From assembly GCA_034190085.1 (NCBI GenBank), contig JAXHTS010000042.1, forward strand, positions 1-47,977: DNA of 47,977 bases, given 5' to 3'. Below the pieces are notes generated by a model. That model did not search any database and was not told where the DNA came from. It saw nothing but the letters and a program-made list of their open reading frames with translations. Positions 1-5,453 of this stretch are shown piece by piece (the first letter of the stretch is position 1; each line of letters opens with the position of its first letter). This stretch comes from Spirochaetota bacterium (GTDB lineage: Bacteria > Spirochaetota > UBA4802 > JAFGDQ01). The position numbers and the translations under genes were made by a program.

Positions 1-17
1 GGCCAATCGCCCCTACA
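1..17. repeat. Right half of a 30-bp palindromic repeat, cut by the window edge
   Basis: The window opens with GGCCAATCGCCCCTACA. This equals the last 17 bases of the perfect 30-bp palindrome found whole at 4978-5007, whose left arm is TGTAGGGGCGATTGG. The element touches the trailer end of the CRISPR array. Similar TGTAGGGGCG palindromes occur as dispersed repeats in many bacteria. The left half should lie just outside the window. Confidence 0.7.
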
Positions 18-22
18 CGGAT

Positions 23-875
23 ACTCCGATTCCCTCTTCATAGGGAAGTCGAATGTTACCTGAGAGGGGTTAGTTCTGGTCTTCTTGTGGATGCGCAGTT
101 TCAGTTCCCTCTTCATAGGGAAGTCGAATGTTACAGTCCTACATCGAAACAATTAGAAAAAGCTGGCATAAGTTTCAGTTCCCTCTTCATAGGGAAGTCG
201 AATGTTACGTGTTTTTGATTTATTTTTTCAAGCGATTGTGCGTCAAAGTTTCAGTTCCCTCTTCATAGGGAAGTCGAATGTTACCTGTCAATATGACGTG
301 GGATACTACAGTAGACAATGGTTTCAGTTCCCTCTTCATAGGGAAGTCGAATGTTACACACTTTTATTGAGATAGTCAAAAGAGCTGGCATGAGTTTCAG
401 TTCCCTCTTCATAGGGAAGTCGAATGTTACTTCGTTGACAACGGCGGGCAAGGATTCACTCTCGAAAAGTTTCAGTTCCCTCTTCATAGGGAAGTCGAAT
501 GTTACATTATCACAAATAGTAATCCCTTTGGATCATTAGATGAGTTTCAGTTCCCTCTTCATAGGGAAGTCGAATGTTACTCTATCTTAAAAGAGCGGAA
601 AGGCTTAATCTTCTGAAGTTTCAGTTCCCTCTTCATAGGGAAGTCGAATGTTACAACATGTATACGGATGCGAGACACAGGGTAGGATAGGTTTCAGTTC
701 CCTCTTCATAGGGAAGTCGAATGTTACCTGAACAGATGTGGCGTGAAACAGTATCAGGTGAGAGTTTCAGTTCCCTCTTCATAGGGAAGTCGAATGTTAC
801 CTGTTCAGGTTGACGCTAATCTTTCAGTTTTAGATAAAGTTTCAGTTCCCTCTTCATAGGGAAGTCGAATGTTAC
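23..875 (-). CRISPR. CRISPR array, 37-bp repeat, 12 repeats and 11 spacers
   Basis: Eleven full, identical repeats start at 98, 172, 248, 321, 394, 469, 544, 618, 691, 764 and 839. A degenerate copy lies at 23-59, in which the first seven or so bases differ. Spacers are 36-39 bp. The plus-strand repeat begins GTTTCAGTTCCC and ends GAATGTTAC. On the minus strand it ends in ACTGAAAC, the usual type I-B 5' handle of mature crRNA. An internal stem TTCCCT/AGGGAA with a 6-nt loop is the expected Cas6 substrate. The degenerate repeat marks the old trailer end at the left, so the leader and newest spacers are at the right, next to cas4. Transcription is therefore leftward, in the same direction as the cas genes. 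Confidence 0.98.
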
Positions 876-976
876 TCCCCTCCTTTATGCTGATATAGTC
901 AGGTCTTTCTAAACCTGCAATGAATATTTTTTCGAAAATGGAAAAATGTTTAAAAAGGGCAACTTTTTTCGAAAAA
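876..976 (-). promoter_or_regulatory. CRISPR leader with putative promoter
   Basis: This 101-bp AT-rich stretch separates the newest repeat from the cas4 stop codon. On the minus strand a weak promoter-like pair TTGCAG / TATATC with 17-bp spacing lies about 30 bp before the first repeat. The 12-mer TTTTTTCGAAAA occurs twice (927-938 and 964-975), 37 bp apart start to start, and might be a bending or integration motif. The leader assignment rests on array polarity. The promoter is an inference. Confidence 0.65.
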
Positions 977-1570
977 CTAAAATATATCATTACAGAACCT
1001 CAAAAATTCGCAATTTCTGCATTTCCCTTTGTGTTTAGTCGGCTCAGGGAGTCTTTCATAGTAAATATATTCTCTGATCTTGTCAACAATTCCCCTGATA
1101 GATTCTATCTGTTCAGGCTCAAGATCAATTTTATAGAGATGCTTTTTCCCGATATTAAAGATAAATCCATGATCCCCCAGATTATATTGATTCGCCTTGA
1201 GCAGAAATGCATAGGACACAAGCTGGCCTATGTGATTTATTGACGGCCTTCCGGGTATGTTTTTAAACTCAACAGGATAGACGCTCTCATTTTCATCATA
1301 GAGAAGCATGTCGAGTCTGCCGGAAAGGGAGCTTGCGCTGTCCATTAAAATCACTGCCTGTGACTTGCGCAGATTCAGTATGCCGTATTTTCTGCCCTTG
1401 TTTCGATCCTCAAGCGCGGTCTGCAGCTCGTGAAGATGCTTCCCATACTCCATTGACGCGGTCTTATAGATGCCTTTGCCGCCGTAGTAATGATAGAAGG
1501 GTATTCTCTCACAATAATTCCAGTTCTTAATATCTGTGGGCCTAATCCATATTTTGTCGTCATCAATCAT
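977..1570 (-). CDS. cas4: CRISPR-associated exonuclease Cas4
   Basis: Cas4 is a PD-(D/E)XK nuclease with an iron-sulfur cluster that trims prespacers and selects PAM-bearing DNA for Cas1-Cas2. The 197-residue protein has the single N-terminal cysteine (C20 in the WNYCER context) and the C-terminal trio C184, C187 and C193 that together hold a 4Fe-4S cluster. Nuclease residues are visible as D87 in GRLDML and E101/K103 in PVEFKN. Its ATG overlaps the cas2 stop by 4 bp, so the two are translationally coupled. It is the last gene of the adaptation module and stops about 100 bp before the array. Length is normal for the family. In most I-B loci cas4 precedes cas1, whereas here the order is cas1-cas2-cas4. 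Confidence 0.95.
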   Translation of the reverse strand: MIDDDKIWIRPTDIKNWNYCERIPFYHYYGGKGIYKTASMEYGKHLHELQTALEDRNKGRKYGILNLRKSQAVILMDSASSLSGRLDMLLYDENESVYPVEFKNIPGRPSINHIGQLVSYAFLLKANQYNLGDHGFIFNIGKKHLYKIDLEPEQIESIRGIVDKIREYIYYERLPEPTKHKGKCRNCEFLRFCNDIF

Positions 1571-1872
1571 AAGAATTTTATCATAGGTGTCTGAGTAATA
1601 CCCAGGGCATTGCCCTTTGATACAATTTTTTTCAACTGATTCTTCTCAAGGGGGATAAAAATAAAATTTCCCTCTTCTTTGCCGATTATTGTTTTTATTC
1701 TATGAAGGAGTTCCTTCTTTTTTGTGGAATCGAGAAAGCCGAAAAAGGCGCTGAACTGTACAGAAAGGAGTCCAAAATCCTCGCAGGCCTCAAAGACCTT
1801 TTTCCTGATCTTATTTGATGTTATGTCATAGATGACAAAGAGGGGTCTTTCATATCTGTTCTGTCTCACCAT
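1567..1872 (-). CDS. cas2: CRISPR-associated endoribonuclease-fold protein Cas2
   Basis: Cas2 is the small ferredoxin-fold dimer that bridges two Cas1 dimers in the spacer-integration complex. The 101-residue product contains the family's opening beta strand and conserved aspartate (FVIYDI, about residues 12-17), followed by the usual helix and a KKKELLHRIKTII segment. It overlaps cas1 by 7 bp at its start and cas4 by 4 bp at its end, so cas1-cas2-cas4 form one transcript. The N-terminal extension of about ten residues before the first strand is slightly longer than usual but unremarkable. Confidence 0.94.
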   Translation of the reverse strand: MVRQNRYERPLFVIYDITSNKIRKKVFEACEDFGLLSVQFSAFFGFLDSTKKKELLHRIKTIIGKEEGNFIFIPLEKNQLKKIVSKGNALGITQTPMIKFL

Positions 1873-2891
1873 TTGAATCTGTACCCTGTATATTTTTCAT
1901 CCCCCCGAAGAAATGAGGCGATCCCCCGCGCCTGTTTCTGGATCACTGAATTTAATGAAATCCTCTGACCTTTAAAGTCGACCTCTGATTCAAGGTTTGC
2001 CGTGATCCTGGCAGCGAGGAACTTCCTGCTATTATCATCCAGAAGCCCCTCCTTTACCTTAATTGAATTTTTTGATTTATTGAATATGGAGACAACACCC
2101 CTGTCCACAACGGGCTGTCTGAACTCCTCAATAAAGTCGAGCACAAGAGAGGGTTTGCCGGACCTGTCAGCATGAAGAAATCCGGCATACAGATCAAGGC
2201 CCGCGTTCAACAGAGCTGATGATATTCTTGAATACAATATTCCGTATCCATAATTCAGGGATGAATTGAACGGATCAGTCGCGCCGCGGTGTTCCCTCTT
2301 CCCGAATACTTCGGAACCCAGGATTGCTGAAACGCCCTGCCAATAAGATGAAGCAGCCTCGCCCTCAATTCCCATTATCTGATTTTTAAGATCCTCGATC
2401 TTCTGGCCTTGGAGTCTGCTGATTGATGCCTCAATAGATTTTAATCTATCTGACAGACCGCTGATCGCCTCATACAGCGCTTCATCCGTCTTCTTTATAT
2501 ATTTTCCGAAATACCTGAGAAGGGCGCCCTGATTAAAGATCTTTGTGCCCACAATGGCCTTTGCCAGATCAACAGACCTGGCGTCGTCATATGCCTTAAA
2601 CTGAGACCTGCGCGTTTTAATTGTGCCGGTGAGAAATGGCGAGCTTAATATTCCATAGGGGGCGCCGCTTTTGCTGAGAAAAGATATCTTAATCCCCCTT
2701 TTCATGCACTCTTCAACGAGGTTTGAGGATAAGCTGACCCCCTGAGAGGCAATGGTTATCTCTTCGATCCTGAAGAGCGGAACATAGTCCACAACCTCGC
2801 CTCCATCAGCCCCATCCCCTTTTTTTATTGAAAGCCTTTCGCTCTTTTTGCCGAGGAAGGCGCCAGGTGTTGAGACCACTATATGCTGCAT
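1866..2891 (-). CDS. cas1: CRISPR-associated integrase Cas1
   Basis: Cas1 is the metal-dependent integrase that inserts new spacers at the leader end of the array. The 341-residue length is normal. The catalytic triad is readable: E176 in GIEGEAA, H240 in GFLHAD and D252 in LDFIEEFRQP. A strong ribosome site (GGGGGAGGG just before the ATG) gives this gene its own start signal. That fits the separation of the adaptation genes from the effector operon by about 2.5 kb. No clear promoter is visible in the 230 bp before it, so readthrough from cas3 through the island cannot be excluded. Confidence 0.97.
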   Translation of the reverse strand: MQHIVVSTPGAFLGKKSERLSIKKGDGADGGEVVDYVPLFRIEEITIASQGVSLSSNLVEECMKRGIKISFLSKSGAPYGILSSPFLTGTIKTRRSQFKAYDDARSVDLAKAIVGTKIFNQGALLRYFGKYIKKTDEALYEAISGLSDRLKSIEASISRLQGQKIEDLKNQIMGIEGEAASSYWQGVSAILGSEVFGKREHRGATDPFNSSLNYGYGILYSRISSALLNAGLDLYAGFLHADRSGKPSLVLDFIEEFRQPVVDRGVVSIFNKSKNSIKVKEGLLDDNSRKFLAARITANLESEVDFKGQRISLNSVIQKQARGIASFLRGDEKYTGYRFKW

Positions 2892-3124
2892 TACCCTCCC
2901 CCTTAAGTGGGATTGAACAAAAAATATTGTTTAACAGATTCGTGAAAAAGTAAAGCAAATAATAATATGAAATTTGTCTGAATGGCTTGTTTCCGTATAT
3001 CTCTTGAGCTGGGGAGTGAAATAAGGGGGATGGGGAGGCGTGATGTTTTAATGCAGGCACTCCTGATTAATTTATCTCCATATCGGCTATATTCATTTTT
3101 TGCTGGGATTTGCTCTTCATAAGG
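2892..3124. other. Intergenic, cas1 upstream region
   Basis: No credible gene is seen. The stretch is moderately AT-rich and would have to contain any cas1-cas2-cas4 promoter. I did not find a convincing -35/-10 pair. Confidence 0.4.
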
Positions 3125-3199
3125 GCTGCCCTCGCCCCCAAATGGGGCGCTGCAAGAGGACAGGAATACAGCCCTGCATGAGCGTTAGATGCGTAATTA
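3125..3199 (+). repeat. Direct repeat copy A (about 75 bp)
   Basis: This copy matches 3842-3914 with a few substitutions. Shared blocks are CCCCAAATGGGG (itself a palindrome), GCTGCARGAGGACAG and CAGCCCTGCATGAGCGTTAG followed by ATGCGTAA. The two copies face the same way and enclose about 640 bp with the DUF559 cassette. Their nature is unknown; they look like members of a dispersed non-coding repeat family. Confidence 0.8.
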
Positions 3200-3314
3200 T
3201 GAGGAGGTAACTCCCAACATGAAGCAGTCGCTGCCCAGCTTGAGGTGAAGGCTGTCACCTTGTATTACAGAGCTGTCTCATGCTTTTTTTTGTACCAACA
3301 CTGCCCTTGTTAAA

Positions 3315-3795
3315 AGCCCCCTAAATCCCCCGAAGGGGGACTTTATATGTATTACTCAAATCTTATATTCAATGTTTTTTTTATTTTCTTCAATACAGTC
3401 TCCATATCATTAATAACTTCATTATCAATAAACCTTAAGGTTTTAATACCGATACTCTTCAAAAACTCATCCCTATATTCGTCGTATTCCTCTTTCCCAA
3501 TATGCGCATTGCCGTCTATCTCTATAGCTAACATCTTTTCAAAACAATAAAAATCCAGCACATACCTATATATTGGATGTTGTCTTCTGAATTTAAAACC
3601 ACCTATCTGTTTATTTTTCAGCTTTTGCCAAAGTATCTTCTCAGAGAGCGTCATATTTTTTCTCATATCTCTGGCAAGCAGAGTAACATATTTCGGAGTT
3701 GTAATATCAGCATTCATAATAAACAAATGATCACAACAAATTTAAAACAAACAATAACAGATCTTCAAGTCCCCCTCCGGGGGATTTAGGGGGCT
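3315..3795 (-). mobile_element. DUF559 cassette with 29-bp inverted termini
   Basis: A 481-bp unit starts with AGCCCCCTAAATCCCCC at 3315-3343 and ends with the inverted copy at 3767-3795. The 29-bp arms differ at one base (CGAAGG versus CGGAGG). Each arm also carries its own CCCCC...GGGGG hairpin. The only gene inside is a DUF559 endonuclease reading leftward. I recall CCCCCTAAATCCCCC-type repeats lying beside DUF559 genes in unrelated bacteria, which would suggest a mobile unit. No target-site duplication is evident, and no transposase is present, so mobility is inferred. Confidence 0.55.
3352..3717 (-). CDS. DUF559 (Vsr-like PD-(D/E)XK) endonuclease domain protein
   Basis: DUF559 proteins share the fold of very-short-patch-repair (Vsr) endonucleases, and their biological substrates are mostly unknown. 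The 121 residues from the preferred ATG (a TTG three codons upstream is the longer alternative) show the family pattern. LSEKILWQKLKNKQ near the N-terminus is followed by FKFRRQHPI, an aspartate in YVLDFYC, and the acidic core AIEIDGNAHI. Next come a Tyr/Asp-rich helix and RFIDNEV. The gene fills an inverted-repeat cassette inside the cas locus, between adaptation and effector genes, and is not expected to be part of CRISPR immunity. It may be cargo or a nuclease that moves the cassette. Family assignment is firm; role is not. Confidence 0.85.
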   Translation of the reverse strand: MNADITTPKYVTLLARDMRKNMTLSEKILWQKLKNKQIGGFKFRRQHPIYRYVLDFYCFEKMLAIEIDGNAHIGKEEYDEYRDEFLKSIGIKTLRFIDNEVINDMETVLKKIKKTLNIRFE

Positions 3796-3841
3796 ATTTT
3801 TAAGCATAGTTATAATTTTTGAGCAAATAATTAGCATGAGG

Positions 3842-3914
3842 TAGCCCTTCCCCAAATGGGGTGCTGCAGGAGGACAGAGTTTCAGCCCTGCATGAGCGTT
3901 AGATGCGTAACTAT
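3842..3914 (+). repeat. Direct repeat copy B (about 73 bp)
   Basis: This is the second copy of the repeat at 3125-3199, in the same orientation, with a one-base shorter C tract and scattered substitutions. It is followed 12 bp later by the 21-bp tandem array. Recombination between copies A and B would delete the DUF559 cassette. Confidence 0.8.
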
Positions 3915-3926
3915 TGGGTTAGATCG

Positions 3927-4110
3927 CCCCACTTTGGGCAAGCTCTGCCCAACTTTGGGCAAGCTCTGCCCTACTTAGGGCAAGCTCTGCCCCACTTGGG
4001 GCAAGCCCTGCCCCACTTAGGGCGAACTCTGCCCCACTTGGGGCAAGCCCTGCCCCACTTAGGGCAAGCTCTGCCCAACTTGGGGCGAACTCTGCCCCAC
4101 TTAGGGCGAA
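3927..4110. repeat. 21-bp tandem repeat array, about 8.7 units
   Basis: Units start at 3927, 3948, 3969, 3990, 4011, 4032, 4053 and 4074, with a partial one at 4095. The consensus is close to CCCCACTTAGGGCAAGCTCT plus G. Each unit contains GCCC...GGGC and can form a small hairpin. The 21-bp period keeps one frame open, giving a heptapeptide pattern LGQALPH. No ribosome site or normal protein end supports translation, and I treat it as non-coding. A GGGGCAAGCTCTGC relative occurs alone near 41076. Confidence 0.88.
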
Positions 4111-4169
4111 GGGAACGAAACCCTGGGCAAGCCCCTCGCAGCCCTCAATTTATGAATATGCGGATGTCT

Positions 4170-4511
4170 TTATGATTCCGAGGCTTTTGCGCTCCTTCGC
4201 CCCGTTTTCCACGGCTTTATGCCAAAATCCTCCAGCTTCTCAGACTTCTTGCCGTATTGTCCGTAAATTGCGCTTGTTATCCGGGATGTCTTCTCCTTTA
4301 GCCCCTTCATAATCTTATTGAGCCTCTCCGTTGACTGCTGTGTCTCAGCCTTCAGCTCCTCCTGTCGCCTGTCCTCAGCAAGAGCGTCTGACACAAGTTG
4401 CTCAAAATCAGCGATTGATATAGGCAGAGAAAGCTCGCTCTCGTTCTTTCTCATGCCGGCTATCATCAACTGAATACTATTGATCTCCTCTGCAAATGAT
4501 CTTTTAGCCAT
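4170..4511 (-). CDS. Small conserved-looking hypothetical protein, basic C-terminus
   Basis: I cannot assign a function. The 113-residue protein is rich in Lys, Glu and Ser and probably helical: a central segment (about residues 30-85) of Glu/Lys/Gln-rich heptads is consistent with a coiled coil. It ends in a basic tail with the pattern YGKKSEKLEDFGIKPWK. Small proteins ending in a KSEKLxEFGIKP-like motif recur in bacterial genomes, often next to repeats, but no role is known to me. The start is well supported by a GGAGGTGA Shine-Dalgarno seven bases before the ATG. It lies alone between the tandem array and a degenerate repeat region. Confidence 0.7.
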   Translation of the reverse strand: MAKRSFAEEINSIQLMIAGMRKNESELSLPISIADFEQLVSDALAEDRRQEELKAETQQSTERLNKIMKGLKEKTSRITSAIYGQYGKKSEKLEDFGIKPWKTGRRSAKASES

Positions 4512-4722
4512 CTAAATCACCTCCATTGTTATTTGGGGAAATTTGATGCCGCCGCCTCCCCCGCATAAAGCGATCTGCCATAAAGCGGAAAGGATTGGGC
4601 ATACAAAAAAATCTTGAGATTCTATAACAATGTGTGGTTTATGTCAACTCCTATATTTGCCGGGTATCTAATAATGGATGGCAGCAAATTAAATGGGTAG
4701 GTTACACTATTTTGTACTTGTC

Positions 4723-4754
4723 ATTCCGGTTGAAACGAATTGGAATACCGGAAT
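4723..4754. repeat. Degenerate palindromic ATTCCGGT/ACCGGAAT repeat
   Basis: Eight-base arms ATTCCGGT and ACCGGAAT surround a 16-base spacer within a gene-free stretch (4512-4917). The TCATTCCGG context resembles widespread dispersed bacterial repeats. Nothing else recognisable is seen in this interval apart from the degraded sequence AATGAGAGATTCCCGCC near 4790. Confidence 0.5.
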
Positions 4755-4977
4755 CTCTGCATTTAAAGAAAGATCTTCATTATTTTAGGATAATGAGAGA
4801 TTCCCGCCTCTATAGGAATAACATAGAATAGAAAGTTACATACTAAATTATACTACTACCTAATGGATGCTGTTACGCGAAGGCGACAGGATGATATCTT
4901 TGTCAGGCAGGTTGGTCTCACTCCCATATACATAGGACACCCGTTGGCACGGCTCCGCTCATCATGACTCGTCTCCG

Positions 4978-5007
4978 TGTAGGGGCGATTGGCCAATCGC
5001 CCCTACA
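4978..5007. repeat. 30-bp perfect palindrome
   Basis: TGTAGGGGCGATTGG is followed directly by its exact reverse complement. The right half recurs at 1-17. In both places a CTCCG-containing spacer and a CRISPR-repeat-like TCTTCATAGGGA follow about 20 bases downstream. This is a dispersed palindromic element, perhaps a REP or miniature element. Confidence 0.9.
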
Positions 5008-5012
5008 GCTGC

Positions 5013-5035
5013 TCCGGTTCTCCTCTTCATAGGGA
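5013..5035. repeat. Orphan fragment of the CRISPR repeat
   Basis: The 23 bases here match the first-repeat junction at the start of the window in 21 positions, including CCTCTTCATAGGGA, the core hairpin of the array repeat. The fragment sits beside a full copy of the palindrome whose half flanks the array, 4 kb from the array itself. Both sites therefore share a composite palindrome-plus-repeat unit. Confidence 0.65.
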
Positions 5036-5233
5036 TAAAAATGCTGCTTCATAGTGTTGATCTTATAGCAGTTTGCCATTTCTGAAACCCCTGTGAGTCT
5101 AAATCCCATTTCCTTGGCGGTTGTTATTGAGTTATTTATCCTGGTCTGAATTGCCTGTTCAATATTCATCCCTTTAACTTCTCTACAGGCTTCCTCTTTT
5201 AAATCCCATACCTCCAACAATGATTTGGGTATA

Positions 5234-5434
5234 TTAGTCCTCTTCATACAAAACCTCCACTGGGGTAATCATTTTCAACTCCTTTGAATAGCCCTCTGCT
5301 ATATTTACAGACGCGACAGCCATCCCCTTTTTATAATTTGCAGGATGTTTGTAATACCAGCTCAAAAGTATATCAATATCGAAGATTGTGCTGATGGCAA
5401 TATTTGTCGAAGTTTCGTCTTCATGAATATTCTG
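5234..5434 (-). pseudogene. N-terminally truncated hypothetical gene after cas3
   Basis: A 66-codon open frame runs from an in-frame TGA at 5435-5437 to a TAA, without a usable start codon in its first half. The translation includes STIFDIDILLSWYYKHPANY and then MAVASVNIAEGYSKELKMI. This has the composition of a real protein and overlaps the next ORF by 14 bp. It probably is the 3' end of a small gene whose 5' part was lost next to the cas3 stop. Family and function are not recognised. Confidence 0.45.
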
Positions 5435-5453
5435 TCAGCCGTTAGTAAAATCA

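Larger units (their letters stand above)
4918..5247 (-). pseudogene. Hypothetical ORF whose 3' part is replaced by CRISPR-repeat and palindrome sequence
   Basis: The first 65 or so residues (MKRTNIPKSLLEVWDLKEEA onward) look like an authentic small protein with an acidic helix. From about residue 70 the codons instead read through a piece resembling the CRISPR repeat (5019-5035) and then the 30-bp palindrome at 4978-5007. The last 40 residues are therefore an artefact of insertion. The start overlaps the end of the upstream remnant (5234-5434) by 14 bp, the layout of a coupled gene pair. Function is unknown. I call it a disrupted gene, although the N-terminal part could still be expressed. 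Confidence 0.5.

Noticed and set aside
281-990. Short ORFs across the CRISPR array (for example with RLPYEEGTET motifs)
   Set aside because: They are translations of the repeat and spacers, with no ribosome sites.
3903-4175. ORF with LGQALPH heptapeptide repeats
   Set aside because: It simply follows the 21-bp DNA period, lacks a ribosome site and has no non-repeat domain.
4634-4831. 65-codon plus-strand ORF
   Set aside because: It lies across a degenerate palindromic repeat with no ribosome site or family-like sequence.
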